Shown piece after piece: positions 47,721 to 59,571 of a DNA stretch of 64,000 nucleotides. The notes below the pieces were generated by a model. The model saw only the letters and a list, made by a program, of their open reading frames with translations, was not told the DNA's origin and did no database searches. Where the stretch lies: assembly GCF_000046705.1 (NCBI RefSeq), contig NC_005956.1, positions 1,709,001 through 1,773,000 on the forward strand. The letters run 5' to 3'. Position numbers and translations under genes: made by a program. The number at the start of each line of letters is the position of its first letter. Position 1 is the stretch's first letter. The stretch comes from Bartonella henselae str. Houston-1. GTDB taxonomy: Bacteria; Pseudomonadota; Alphaproteobacteria; Rhizobiales; Rhizobiaceae.

Positions 47721-48482
47721 TTTTCTCATATCGCTAATCAACAGCGACGTATCTTCATTTTGTAAATATATATTTCCCCCCAAACGATAAAAAGGGGCCA
47801 CACGACCCCTTCCAAATATTTTAAATTATGACGCCATAAAATCACACATCAAAGATTTTACTTTAGCAGATTTAGAGGAATAAACTTTGATCTTCATTCC
47901 CAGTACCACTTTCTATTTGACTCTACTTTTATTTTAACCTCCTCATTTAAAATAATATTTAGAAGAATAATCTCTGCCAAATTCAAGCCAAAACTTGTCT
48001 CAAATTATACCAATTAATAATTTTGGTAGTTTACTCAATTACAAAATTTCTCAAGCCATGCTTTTTTATAGCGTTTTAAATCTGCAATATTTATTTTGAA
48101 GTGAGTTTTTAAAGATAAGTACCTTAGACAATCTGCACAGTTTGTGACCTTATGATTTTTTGTACTTATGGATTTGCATGGAAGACTGTTATAGCGATAT
48201 AAGGCGTTTTTGAGATATTAAGGCCTTTGAGAAAACAAGTATAGAGGCCCCATGATCCACAAGCTATAAAACTTTGATCACAAAACTTAAATAATGAGGT
48301 TTTGAAAACAACGAAATTTGCTCCCCTAATTAGGAAAATTCTAATGGCATTATCCAGCTTTACAATGAAATCCGTAAAAAAGTGCTGGAGATAATCTTAC
48401 ATTTAATTTGCAGATGAATCTATTTAGAAACAGTGTTATCAAAGAGAAATGCTTTAAAGACAGTGAGCTGCAAGAATCTTTT
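47721..48482. other. AT-rich region without recognisable gene
   Basis: No frame with family resemblance, RNA gene or repeat was seen. An inverted run near 47780-47815 (aaaaggggccacacgacccct) could form a hairpin upstream of the AAA+ remnant. The right part is the 3' flank of ispG. Confidence 0.4.
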
Positions 48483-49724
48483 TCAACCTTGCCCAAAACG
48501 TGTATGAATATAATCACTTAAGAGAAGTTCAAATTCTTCAGCGATATGGGTTCCCCGCAAAGTCTTCACCTTTTGCCCCTCAATAAAAACAGGTGCTGCT
48601 GGACTTTCTCCTGTTCCAGGCAATGAAATGCCAATATCAGCATGTTTTGATTCTCCCGGTCCATTGACAATACACCCCATCACCGCAACCTTTAAACTTT
48701 CAACACCAGGATATTTTTCACGCCATACAGACATATTTTTGTGTAAATCTGTTTCAATTTTTTGTGCCAATTGCTGAAACACTGTCGAGGTTGTACGACC
48801 ACATCCAGGGCAAGCCGTAACAACGGGAAAAAATTGCCGAAACCCCATCACCTGCAAAAGCTCCTGAGCAACCTTTACTTCCCGTGTCCGATCTCCACCA
48901 GGTTCAGGTGTTAAAGAAATACGAATCGTATCACCAATTCCTTTCTGTAACAAAATTCCCAAAGCCACGGAAGAAGCAACAATGCCCTTTGTTCCCATTC
49001 CTGCTTCTGTTAATCCCAAATGGAGCGCATAATCACAACGTTCCGCCAAAGTACTGTAGACAGCGATGAGATCTTGTACATCACTCACTTTCGCAGAAAG
49101 AATAATCTGATCACGTTTCAACCCCATCTCTTCAGCCCAAAGAGCCGAATGAAGAGCCGACTGAACAACAGCTTCCCGCATAATTTCACCACCAGACAAA
49201 GGGTTTTCCTGCTGAGCATTTTCATCCATAAGCCGTGTTAACAAAACATGATCAAGCGACCCCCAATTCACCCCAATGCGAATAGGTTTACGATAGCGAC
49301 AGGCAATCTCGATAATTTCGGCAAACTGACGATCCTTTTTTGCACCAAAGCCAACATTCCCAGGATTGATTCGATATTTTGCCAGAGCCTCAGCACATGC
49401 AGGATGTTCTGATAAAAGCTTGTGTCCAATATAATGAAAATCCCCCACCAATGGTATAACGAATCCTAAACGTTCCAATCGCTCCCGTATTTTGGGCACA
49501 GCAGCAGCAGCTTCATAACGATCAACAGTGATGCGAACCAATTGCGAACCGGCCTGCCAAAGAGCTGCAACTTGTGCAACTGTTGCATCAACATCAGCAG
49601 TATCCGTATTAGTCATTGATTGAACAACAATTGGACTCCTCCCCCCAACCAGCACATCACCAACCGTAACAGCAACAGATTGGCGACGTTCAAGAGGTTT
49701 AGATAAAGAATACACTGTGTTCAT
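48483..49724 (-). CDS. ispG: 4-hydroxy-3-methylbut-2-en-1-yl diphosphate synthase (flavodoxin/ferredoxin)
   Basis: IspG (GcpE) is a [4Fe-4S] enzyme of the MEP isoprenoid pathway. The 413-residue protein has the TIM-barrel opening [28 protein letters not shown] in the middle, and the cluster cysteines in ACPGCGRTT and [10 protein letters not shown] near the C-terminus. The ATG at 49724 is preferred over an adjacent TTG. It stands alone with no operon partner. Confidence 0.96.
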
Positions 49725-49984
49725 CAAGCCCTCAAATTTTCAAAACCTGCGTTATCGATCATCATTTACGGCAACGCTTACCAGAGCACAATTAAAAGAG
49801 TACAACTTGAAAAAAGGAATGAAAGGAACATTCTCTCATTGCACAAAAGCTCTTGGTTTCTTCGCTTCACTGAAAAGCAAGTAAGCGCACACAATGCAAC
49901 CTTTCAATTTTTAAGCCGTTATAGCAAAATCCCAAACACAATTCCAACTGTATGAAACACTATAACACATGAAGGAGGAAACCC

Positions 49985-50269
49985 ATGTGCCTATTTTCGA
50001 CCCACACCAAAAATGCTAAAATTAAAAAACGCATCGCACAATTAAAAAACGAACTCGTTCCCATGAGTCGTTTGAGTTCTCATAGTAACAGCTTTGAGAA
50101 CATCTCTGACATATTTGACACATGGAAACAAAAGGGTCAACACGCACTTTATCATTTCAATGAGCATGTTACAGAATTGAAAAAAAAAGTAAAAGAAAAC
50201 CCTAAAACAACCCTTGCGTTAGCCGCAGGATTAGCTTTAGCTGGCTTCTTGCTGGTACGTAAAAATTAA
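49985..50269 (+). CDS. small DUF883-like C-tail-anchored membrane protein
   Basis: A 94-residue protein with a charged, helical N-terminal part, a segment DIFDTWKQKGQHALYHFNEH followed by TELKKKVKENPKTTLALAAG and a single C-terminal membrane helix (LALAAGLALAGFLLV) ending RKN. This resembles the DUF883/ElaB-YqjD type of ribosome- or envelope-associated small proteins. The ATG is preceded by AAGGAGG at ideal distance, and a terminator follows, both supporting a real gene. Confidence 0.75.
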   Translation: MCLFSTHTKNAKIKKRIAQLKNELVPMSRLSSHSNSFENISDIFDTWKQKGQHALYHFNEHVTELKKKVKENPKTTLALAAGLALAGFLLVRKN

Positions 50270-50312
50270 GACTATACCCCCACTGAATCTTTTCCTACCA
50301 GCACATTTTTCA

Positions 50313-50340
50313 ATGCCCGCTTTAAAACGGGCATTTTTCT
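50313..50340 (+). terminator. rho-independent terminator
   Basis: Stem ATGCCCG / CGGGCAT with an 8-nt loop, followed by TTTTTCT, about 45 bp after the small membrane protein stop. Confidence 0.85.
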
Positions 50341-50399
50341 ATATTTCCATGAAATATCATACTCATTTCAACTTAGAAAAAAGTATTTTAAGATATGCA

Positions 50400-50622
50400 C
50401 TAGAACAAACCAAACGAAATCTTCCAAAGTAAACGCCCATTTACTATAAACAAAAGGGATAAAAATCAAACTCAAAAAGCCCAAAACATTAGCCTCCAGA
50501 ACCACATTGTGAAGTGTCGACATAGGGAACAACAGACATACCAAGAATAAGCTTCTACGTCCCTTCCTGTCCAGGATTTAAAGAAATACGTTGCACAATT
50601 TCGATAAAATAACCCTCTGCAC
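50400..50622 (-). repeat. tandem duplicate of emrA 3' end and flank
   Basis: The region repeats 50621-50850 at a period of about 221 bp. Shared blocks include cactagaacaaaccaaa, aaatcaaac, gaagtgtcgacataggga versus gaagtatcgacataggta, and gtccaggatttaaagaaata versus gtccaggatctaaagaaata. The copy holds the last ~40 codons of the membrane-fusion gene with substitutions and a deletion, plus the same downstream flank. Confidence 0.85.
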
Positions 50623-50708
50623 TAGAACAAACCAAAAGAAATCCTCCAAAATAAAAGCCCATTTTTTATAAATAAAAGGGGTAAAAATCAAACACAAAAA
50701 AGCAAATT

Positions 50709-51713
50709 TTATTCTCCAGAACCGCGTTGTGAAGTATCGACATAGGTAACAACAGACATCCCAGGAATAAGCTTTTCCACCCCTTCTTGTCCAGGATCTA
50801 AAGAAATACGCACTGAAATACGTTGCGCAATCTTGATGAAATTACCAATTGCAGTATCTGTTTTTAACAATGAAAATTCCGAACCTGTTGCAGGTGCGAA
50901 ACGAACCACACGTCCTGTTAATTTCTGATTGTTCAATGCATCAACCGAAAAGACAACAGGTTGCCCAACACGCATCTGAGAAAGTTGCGTTTCTTTATAA
51001 TTGGCAATAATCCAAATATCATCAGAAATGAGTGACACCAATTGCGTACCAGGCAAAACATATTGTCCTACCCGTGCACCAACCAATCCAACATGTCCGG
51101 TTTTAGGAGATAAAATCTTCGTGTGCTTCAAATTCAGCTTCGCTAATTCAACGCCAACCTTTGCTCCAGCAACCTCTGACTGCAAACTTTGTCGTTCAAG
51201 ATCCAATTGTTTTTGCAACTGGCGTTTTGTTTCAAGTGCTGCCAATAATTGCGAAAGAGGACGAGAAACAGAACTTGCCCCATCCCCAAAACCTAACTTC
51301 TTGTTTTCAGGAATAACATTGGAGAATGCTCGTGAACGGGTCAATTCGGCTTCTGCTGTATTAATTTCTCCTTGCAAAAGCTGCGCCTGCAAAACAACAC
51401 TTGCAAGTTTTGCATTTTTTGAATCCAAAACAGCCTGTGCCCGTGCAAGTTGTTGACGAAAGAGGGAATCATCGAGTTCAAAGAGCAGCATTCCCTGTTC
51501 AACTCTTTGATAATCTTGCACATAAATCCGTGCAATTACACCAGAGATTTGTGAACTCACCAGCGTCATATTGCCTTTAACGGAAGCATTATCGGTTATT
51601 TGAATTGCACTGACAAAAGGAGGAAGCTTCCAAGCCCATAAAATCAGTAAACAACCTGTAATCCCTGAGAAGAATGCAATAATCGTCGCTCTTGATCGTA
51701 ATGCTTTTATCAT
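50709..51713 (-). CDS. emrA: HlyD/EmrA-type membrane fusion protein
   Basis: The periplasmic adaptor of a multidrug efflux pump. The 334-residue protein has one N-terminal membrane helix (ATIIAFFSGITGCLLILWAW), a lipoyl-like part with SQISGVIARIYVQDYQRVEQG, a coiled-coil hairpin (~100-190) and the beta barrel with ILSPKTGHVGLVGARVGQYV. The ATG at 51713 overlaps the emrB stop as ATGA and is preferred to a GTG three codons earlier. It forms an operon with the upstream MFS gene. A degenerate copy of its 3' end follows. Confidence 0.88.
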   Translation of the reverse strand: MIKALRSRATIIAFFSGITGCLLILWAWKLPPFVSAIQITDNASVKGNMTLVSSQISGVIARIYVQDYQRVEQGMLLFELDDSLFRQQLARAQAVLDSKNAKLASVVLQAQLLQGEINTAEAELTRSRAFSNVIPENKKLGFGDGASSVSRPLSQLLAALETKRQLQKQLDLERQSLQSEVAGAKVGVELAKLNLKHTKILSPKTGHVGLVGARVGQYVLPGTQLVSLISDDIWIIANYKETQLSQMRVGQPVVFSVDALNNQKLTGRVVRFAPATGSEFSLLKTDTAIGNFIKIAQRISVRISLDPGQEGVEKLIPGMSVVTYVDTSQRGSGE

Positions 51714-53374
51714 TTTTTGCACTCCTCTTGTATAAGATTGCTCTGCTTTTTAAAAGCATTCAAAAAGCATGCTTTTAAAAATATTTTGGCAAGAAAAATA
51801 GCAAATACAACCGTTGAAATATAAAAATACAGCCGAAAAACATCATCGTAAGCAAAAATATTTGCTGTTAATTTAAACTTCTCAATCAGCCTAGATACGC
51901 CTTGCTCGTGCCCCAAGTCATAAGAAGCTGTCCCCCAGAAAGAAGACGAAAATAAGGTATTCACCTCACCTGAAATAAGACGATCTGTTCCGACAATATT
52001 CTGTGTTAGGGACTCAAAGTTCTTATAGGCGAAAAAAAGCTGCAGACTGCCAAAAAAAGCCGATCCCATCAATCCGCCCGTCACTTGCGTAAGCAGAAAA
52101 ACAGTAATAAAACTCAAAACGTAACGCGGTCCTCGTTCACCGGCTATCACAAACCCCCTAGAAAGAGCAGGAGGCAAAAAAAGTGCATAACTAAAACTCA
52201 CCAACCCTTGACTCAACATCATATCTTGTGGACGCGTTAAATGGTTCACATGACTATCTAAATAAGCCCCAAGCGCCAAACAGCCCAAAGATAAAAGATA
52301 AAAATAATCCTCACGCCCCACCCGTAAAAAAAAGACACAAACCGCGCCCCCTAAAAGGGTACCAAATGTAACTGCAAGGTACATGGGCATCATTTCACGA
52401 TTTAACAAACCAAAAAGATTAAAAAAACTTGCTGCTAAAGTTGATCGTTCTAATAAGAAAACGTGAAAAACCAATAAAATGAGCACAGATTGTACGATTT
52501 CTTTACTGAAAATCCAGCGTAAATCAATCAATGGTTTTTCTCGATTAAGTTCAATAATCGTCGCAACAACTAAAGACAAAAAAGCCAGTGCAAGCCCCCA
52601 CCCAATCCAGGGTGCTTCATACCACCAATACAAAGTTCCAACAGACATAATCACTGCATTGAGTCCAAGACCAAATGCAATCAAACTATAGCTCACCCAA
52701 TCTAACTTCTGAATAACCCTGCTACGAACAACAGGTGTCAATGGAAGAGTATAAATACATCCCAAACTGATGAGAACCAATCCCATTTCCAGTGCCGAAA
52801 GACTCAAAAATCCACCATTTTCCAGCAAATCAGGAGAAATCAAACGTGATAAGGGGGCTGCTAAAGCTGCATTCATATAATTCAAACTAAGAGCAACAGT
52901 GAACTTCTTTGCTGGTGCAAAAGCCTCCATCATATAAAGCAGCGCAAGTGAAGCCAATGGCGCGGCAGCAACACCAGCAAAAAAACGAATGATCAGTGCG
53001 GAACGCAAATCCGTCACAAAGAGCTGCAAGATACAGACCAAAACGAAGCTAAGAATTGATAATTCAGCAAAAGCCCGAAGCCCAAACTGGTACCGGATCT
53101 TGATCAACATGATCGCAACACTGACATTTGGAGCCATATAAGCAGCCACCAACCATGTTGTTTCGGTCAGAGTTGCATGAAAATCGCCCGTAAGATAGAT
53201 AATATTAGACTGAACAATATTTGCCCCTAAGCCATAAGCCCACTGCAAAATAAAAGATGCGAAAATATAGACAAAACATTTTGGCAAAGGCCCGGCAAAA
53301 ACAACACCTGGATGGGGAAAAGGCTTTCCCCCCCTTTTTTTAGCAGATACAACTGCACTTCTTCTGCCGCTCAC
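51710..53374 (-). CDS. emrB: DHA2-family MFS efflux transporter (EmrB-like)
   Basis: A 554-residue inner-membrane permease with about 14 hydrophobic helices, the DHA2 topology. The early segment TGDFHATLTETTWLVAAYMA is typical of EmrB relatives. Paired with the EmrA-like adaptor encoded next, it should export drugs or toxic metabolites across both membranes with an outer-membrane channel encoded elsewhere. Start appears to be GTG at 53374; no better internal start precedes the first helix. No substrate can be inferred. Confidence 0.85.
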   Translation of the reverse strand: MSGRRSAVVSAKKRGGKPFPHPGVVFAGPLPKCFVYIFASFILQWAYGLGANIVQSNIIYLTGDFHATLTETTWLVAAYMAPNVSVAIMLIKIRYQFGLRAFAELSILSFVLVCILQLFVTDLRSALIIRFFAGVAAAPLASLALLYMMEAFAPAKKFTVALSLNYMNAALAAPLSRLISPDLLENGGFLSLSALEMGLVLISLGCIYTLPLTPVVRSRVIQKLDWVSYSLIAFGLGLNAVIMSVGTLYWWYEAPWIGWGLALAFLSLVVATIIELNREKPLIDLRWIFSKEIVQSVLILLVFHVFLLERSTLAASFFNLFGLLNREMMPMYLAVTFGTLLGGAVCVFFLRVGREDYFYLLSLGCLALGAYLDSHVNHLTRPQDMMLSQGLVSFSYALFLPPALSRGFVIAGERGPRYVLSFITVFLLTQVTGGLMGSAFFGSLQLFFAYKNFESLTQNIVGTDRLISGEVNTLFSSSFWGTASYDLGHEQGVSRLIEKFKLTANIFAYDDVFRLYFYISTVVFAIFLAKIFLKACFLNAFKKQSNLIQEECKK

Positions 53375-53397
53375 GTCACCTTTTCCTATATAATCTA

Positions 53398-53814
53398 TTA
53401 TGCCTCCGTTAGTCCAGCATCACCAACCTTCAATTGATGAAAAAAATCTTCTATTTTATGACTTATCCCATCATTTGAATCTCCTTCTAACGTTGCTCGC
53501 ACCCGCAAAATCCGCTGTTCCAAATCATGAAAAGAAAGATGTTGAACAACAACAACACGCTCCACCAAAACAGAACACCCCGAAGAGGTAATATTTGCAA
53601 CGCCCCCGCAAACAGCAAACAGCTTTTCCCCTGAAGAGGTAAGAACGTACATACTGCCCAACACAATGCTCGCCACCAAAGGCGCATGATTCGCCATCAC
53701 TGTCAAAGCACCTGAAGCTGAAGGAAGAACAACAGACACTACTTGCTCTGAAAACACAGGTTTTTCAGGAGACACAAGTTCAAACAAAAAATGGTTTACT
53801 CTATTGTTTTCCAC
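53398..53814 (-). CDS. atpC: ATP synthase epsilon subunit
   Basis: Epsilon is the central-stalk subunit that couples and inhibits F1. The chosen start gives 138 residues, opening MENNRVNHFLFELVSPEKPV, with the conserved beta-sandwich patterns SGALTVMANHAPLVASIVLG and FAVCGGVANI and a helical C-terminus. The start is a GTG at 53814 with GGAG 6 nt upstream; a TTG seven codons earlier is the alternative. It is the last gene of the minus-strand atpHAGDC operon, 73 bp after atpD. Confidence 0.92.
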   Translation of the reverse strand: MENNRVNHFLFELVSPEKPVFSEQVVSVVLPSASGALTVMANHAPLVASIVLGSMYVLTSSGEKLFAVCGGVANITSSGCSVLVERVVVVQHLSFHDLEQRILRVRATLEGDSNDGISHKIEDFFHQLKVGDAGLTEA

Positions 53815-53887
53815 AAAAATCTCCACGAGGCTCAATTATGAGGACTTACTATCCTCTCTACAAAAAACATTCATTACAGATTTTCTT

Positions 53888-55489
<1,602 letters not shown>

Positions 55490-55502
55490 TTACCTTTTCA
55501 AT

Positions 55503-56414
55503 TTAAAGCGCTTCAGCGCCCGCAATAATTTCGATCAATTCTGTCGTAATCTGTGCCTGACGCTGACGATTATAAGCCACCGTCAATTTATTAATCATTT
55601 CACCTGCATTGCGCGATGCATTGTCCATAGCAGTCATTTTTGCCCCCATTTCACCGGCAACATTTTCAAGCAAAGCTCGAAAGATTTGCACGGAAAGATT
55701 GCGCGGCACAAGCACATCCAAAAGAGAAGCTGCATCAGGCTCATAATCATAAACAATGGATTGTAGATCTGCACTGTTGTCTATTTTTTGTTCAACTTCT
55801 GCTGTTTCAACAGCACCTCCTGAAGACACCATAGGAACCAAACCAAAAGCGACAGGGCGCTGATTAATCACTGAAACGAATTCAGAATAGAACAGCGTAC
55901 AAACATCAAAGGCATCATCATCGAATAAATCAACGATTTTCTGGCTAATCATTGCTGCCTCTGCAAAACCAACCCGCTTGATAGACTGCAAATCGATATG
56001 ATCAATCATCAAAGCTTTGTAATCACGAGATAAAATATCTGCTCCCTTTTTACCCACGGTTAAAACTTTAACGATTTTACCGGCAGCAAGCAGTGTCTTA
56101 ATATGTTCACGTGCCCGACGGGCAATCTGCACATTAAAAGCACCACACAGTCCACGTTCAGCAGTACAAACCACCAGAAGATGAACATCATCTCGTCCAG
56201 TTCCACGCATGAGAGATGGAGCATCGATAGGATCCACATCATTAGCAAGATTGGCCAAAATAGCGGCCATCCGTTTGGCATAAGGACGTGCGGAATGAGC
56301 TGCCTCTTGCGCACGGTGCAACCTTGCGGCGGCAACCATTTGCATTGCTTTGGTAATTTTTTGTGTTGCCTTAACCGAGGCGATACGGTCTCTAAGATCC
56401 TTTAACGACGCCAT
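55503..56414 (-). CDS. atpG: ATP synthase gamma subunit
   Basis: The rotor shaft of F1. The 303-residue protein starts [20 protein letters not shown] with the conserved [16 protein letters not shown] coiled coil, has the Rossmann-like middle ([12 protein letters not shown]), and ends with [20 protein letters not shown] and [17 protein letters not shown]. It is the third gene, 20 bp downstream of atpA. Confidence 0.97.
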   Translation of the reverse strand: MASLKDLRDRIASVKATQKITKAMQMVAAARLHRAQEAAHSARPYAKRMAAILANLANDVDPIDAPSLMRGTGRDDVHLLVVCTAERGLCGAFNVQIARRAREHIKTLLAAGKIVKVLTVGKKGADILSRDYKALMIDHIDLQSIKRVGFAEAAMISQKIVDLFDDDAFDVCTLFYSEFVSVINQRPVAFGLVPMVSSGGAVETAEVEQKIDNSADLQSIVYDYEPDAASLLDVLVPRNLSVQIFRALLENVAGEMGAKMTAMDNASRNAGEMINKLTVAYNRQRQAQITTELIEIIAGAEAL

Positions 56415-56434
56415 TGAAGCATTCCATCAACTCA

Positions 56435-57970
56435 TTACGAAAAATTCTTTGCGTAAGTATTAAGAACAACGATCAACTTATCCTTGATGTCATCGGTTAG
56501 CTGTTTTTGATCAGCAATTGCCTGCAAAAGATCTGAGTGATCACTGCGCAGAAGTGTCAAAAGTCCCTGTTCGAATCGACCGACATCAGCCACAGCCAAA
56601 GCATCAAGATAACCATTGACACCGGCAAAGATAACAACAACCTGTTCTTCTGTTTTCAGTGGAGAAAATTGTGGTTGTTTTAAAAGCTCTGTTAAACGGG
56701 CACCACGATTTAAAAGACGCTGTGTTGAGGCATCCAAATCGGAACCAAACTGTGCGAAGGCAGCCATTTCACGATATTGTGCTAATTCTCCTTTAATGGA
56801 ACCAGCAACCTGCTTCATCGCCTTAATTTGTGCAGCAGAGCCAACACGCGACACAGAAAGACCAACATTAACAGCAGGACGAATTCCTTGATAAAATAAA
56901 TTCGTTTCTAGAAAAATTTGCCCATCGGTGATGGAAATCACGTTTGTGGGAATATAGGCAGAAACGTCATTGGCCTGTGTTTCAATGACAGGCAAAGCGG
57001 TCAAAGACCCGGAACCATTTTCAGCATTAAGTTTTGCAGCGCGCTCTAAAAGGCGTGAATGAAGATAGAAAACATCACCAGGATAGGCTTCACGACCAGG
57101 CGGACGACGAAGCAAAAGGGACATTTGGCGATAAGCGACGGCTTGTTTTGAAAGATCATCATAACCGATCAAAGCATGTTGGCCATTATCACGGAAATAT
57201 TCTCCCATTGCACAACCAGCAAGAGGTGCGATAAATTGCATGGGCGCGGGATCAGAAGCTGTAGCTGCTACGATAATGGAATACTCAAGTGCTCCACGCT
57301 CTTCTAAAACTTTAACAAATTGCGCCACGGTTGAACGTTTTTGACCGATAGCAACATAAATACAATAGACTTTATCCTTCTCATTCCCCGCATCTTTTTC
57401 ATGGAAGGGTTTTTGGTTTAAGAATGCATCGAGCAAAATTGCTGTTTTTCCTGTTTGGCGATCACCGATCACCAATTCACGTTGTCCACGTCCAATGGGG
57501 ATGAGTGCATCGATAGCCTTCAATCCTGTGGACATTGGCTCATGCACGGACTGACGTGGAATAATGCCTGGAGCTTTCACATCGACACGACGATATTCTG
57601 TTGCCTTAAGAGGTCCCTTACCATCTATAGGGTTTCCCAGTGCATCGACAACACGCCCTAGCAAAGCTGGACCGACAGGCACCTCGACAATAGCACCGAG
57701 TCGTTTAACACAATCGCCCTCACGGATATCACGATCTGATCCGAAAATGACCACCCCGACATTATCGATTTCCAAATTGAGTGCCATACCACGCACACCG
57801 TTTGAAAAGGAGACCATCTCCCCTGCTTGGACATTATCCAAACCATAAACGCGAGCGATACCATCACCCACAGACAAAACCCAACCAATTTCTGAAACTT
57901 CAGCCTTTTGGTCAAAGTTTTTGATTTGTTCTTTTAGAATTTTTGAAATTTCAGATGGTCTAATATCCAT
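56435..57970 (-). CDS. atpA: ATP synthase alpha subunit
   Basis: The non-catalytic nucleotide-binding F1 subunit, 511 residues. Walker A GDRQTGKT lies at 169-176; other hallmarks are the N-terminal [40 protein letters not shown] followed by [19 protein letters not shown], and [22 protein letters not shown] start overlapping the atpH stop by 11 nt, implying coupled translation. Confidence 0.97.
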   Translation of the reverse strand: MDIRPSEISKILKEQIKNFDQKAEVSEIGWVLSVGDGIARVYGLDNVQAGEMVSFSNGVRGMALNLEIDNVGVVIFGSDRDIREGDCVKRLGAIVEVPVGPALLGRVVDALGNPIDGKGPLKATEYRRVDVKAPGIIPRQSVHEPMSTGLKAIDALIPIGRGQRELVIGDRQTGKTAILLDAFLNQKPFHEKDAGNEKDKVYCIYVAIGQKRSTVAQFVKVLEERGALEYSIIVAATASDPAPMQFIAPLAGCAMGEYFRDNGQHALIGYDDLSKQAVAYRQMSLLLRRPPGREAYPGDVFYLHSRLLERAAKLNAENGSGSLTALPVIETQANDVSAYIPTNVISITDGQIFLETNLFYQGIRPAVNVGLSVSRVGSAAQIKAMKQVAGSIKGELAQYREMAAFAQFGSDLDASTQRLLNRGARLTELLKQPQFSPLKTEEQVVVIFAGVNGYLDALAVADVGRFEQGLLTLLRSDHSDLLQAIADQKQLTDDIKDKLIVVLNTYAKNFS

Positions 57971-58553
57971 CAGCTGACCTCTTTTTCAATGCAATCTTAA
58001 GCGAAGACAACTTCGCCATAAGGGACGTATCGATCTGTGATGATCCCAGACGAATGATCAACCCACCAAGAATTTCTGGATCGACACAGATGTTTAGAAA
58101 AACTTTTCCCCCAACGACACTTTCCAAAACGCTTTGCAACTGTTGTTCTTGCTGAGAGTTTAGTGGGCGAGCAGCAATAATCTGTGCTGAAAATTCCCTA
58201 CGAGAGAGAGCAACACGACGCTGAAAAGCATGTAAAATACCAGACAAAGCACGAAGGCGATGGTTTAGCGTAATAACACGCAAAAAACGACTCAAAATCT
58301 GACCAGCACCTTCATCAGCAAACGGAATATTTTCACAAACAGAATGCATAACTTTAACCTGCTCTTTTACGGAAAAGAATGGGCTTTGCACAAAGTGTTT
58401 TAAGTCTTCATCTTGATCTAAGACCATCAAAAAAGATTCGACTGCCTTTTCAAGTATTTCGACCAACCCTTCTTCTTGAGCGAGATCAAAAAGTGCTTGT
58501 GCATAGCGTTGATCTACCAATGGCAGCGGTATAAGAGAAAATGAATTCGACAC
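57960..58553 (-). CDS. atpH: ATP synthase delta subunit
   Basis: Delta is the peripheral-stalk cap joining F1 to the b subunits. The protein has 197 residues from a GTG at 58553, beginning (M)[20 protein letters not shown], as in relatives. An ATG-led frame at 58619 would add 22 residues. Helical N-terminal half with [21 protein letters not shown]-terminal part with [20 protein letters not shown]. It heads the atpHAGDC operon; the promoter should lie in 58554-58917, next to a large hexanucleotide repeat. Confidence 0.93.
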   Translation of the reverse strand: MSNSFSLIPLPLVDQRYAQALFDLAQEEGLVEILEKAVESFLMVLDQDEDLKHFVQSPFFSVKEQVKVMHSVCENIPFADEGAGQILSRFLRVITLNHRLRALSGILHAFQRRVALSRREFSAQIIAARPLNSQQEQQLQSVLESVVGGKVFLNICVDPEILGGLIIRLGSSQIDTSLMAKLSSLKIALKKRSADGY

Positions 58554-58917
58554 GAAATACCGCCTCTTTCCCTTGAGCGATTCTCTGATAGTTATCAGAT
58601 TAAATGAATGAGCACCCAAATTTTAAGAATCTGTTTCTTAAAATCCAGAACAAAAAACTTCTCGGTTTCTAGCATAGACATAACCGACTGGCAACTCCAC
58701 AAATCGATGCTTTTTAAAAATTTTAGACAAAATATTTAAAATACTTTTGGAAATGATTTTCCAGAGAACCATTCATTTTTTTGTCTTTCTTTTTGACATT
58801 CTCTGAGAGATTTTTCAAGTCCTTTTGTTTTTTTATAAACGGGGAGTTCAGCAACAAAACGATGTTTTTTAATTTTAAAATAGGATATTTTTGGTAAAAT
58901 ATTTTTGTAGCAAAAGG
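58554..58917 (-). promoter_or_regulatory. upstream region of the atp operon
   Basis: AT-rich 360-bp region without a gene, expected to contain the atpHAGDC promoter. I could not fix a -35/-10 pair. Its right border is the hexanucleotide tract. Confidence 0.4.
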
Positions 58918-59193
58918 GCTACCGCTACCGCTACCGCTACCGCTACCGCTACCGCTACCGCTACCGCTACCGCTACCGCTACCGCTACCGCTACCGCTAC
59001 CGCTACCGCTACCGCTACCGCTACCGCTACCGCTACCGCTACCGCTACCGCTACCGCTACCGCTACCGCTACCGCTACCGCTACCGCTACCGCTACCGCT
59101 ACCGCTACCGCTACCGCTACCGCTACCGCTACCGCTACCGCTACCGCTACCGCTACCGCTACCGCTACCGCTACCGCTACCGCTACCGCTACC
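58918..59193. repeat. uninterrupted hexanucleotide microsatellite, 46 units
   Basis: GCTACC (equivalently CTACCG) is repeated 46 times without a single interruption over 276 bp. On the plus strand one frame reads alternating Ala-Thr inside an open frame 58891-59235 with no proper ribosome site and no conserved flanks, so it is not called as a gene. The purity implies recent expansion by slippage. It lies between the atp operon promoter region and a broken copy of the priA end. Confidence 0.98.
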
Positions 59194-59259
59194 GAAAAAA
59201 TGTGTTATTTCAAGTTTATAAGCAAGAGATTATAACGGATATCACCATAAAAAAGCATT

Positions 59260-59470
59260 TTCGGTGCACTAACAAACCATGCACAAAATAAACCCTTGCA
59301 GATCAAAAGAGCGCTACTTCTATACCAAAAACGATAACGCCCTCGAACAAAAGCCCGTGGAGCTTCCACGAGACCCATCAAAGAGATATTTTTTTCACCT
59401 GGTGCAACTTGGCGCAACACTCGTGCGTAATCTGCCGCTTGGCGTTTTTCTGAAAACACAATCAAAAAAG
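59260..59470 (-). pseudogene. partial copy of the priA 3' end
   Basis: Matches priA 59629-59845 in the same orientation at an offset of 373 bp; the block cccatcaaagagatattttt and the following casing of cacctggtgcaacttggcgc are identical. Fragments such as RVLRQVAPGEKNISLMG are translated from both. A 3-bp loss and several substitutions are present, and the stop region is not conserved. Confidence 0.9.
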
Positions 59471-59571
59471 GTTATCGTCCGTAGAAAGCAGAGAATAAAG
59501 AGGATAATAAGACAGACTCTCGTTTAAAAGCCTCCTTTAAGCAAATATGCCTTCCCATTATAGCAATCTTT

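Noticed and set aside
58918..59193. CRISPR-like regular repeat
   Set aside because: Units are 6 bp with no spacers; it is a simple microsatellite.
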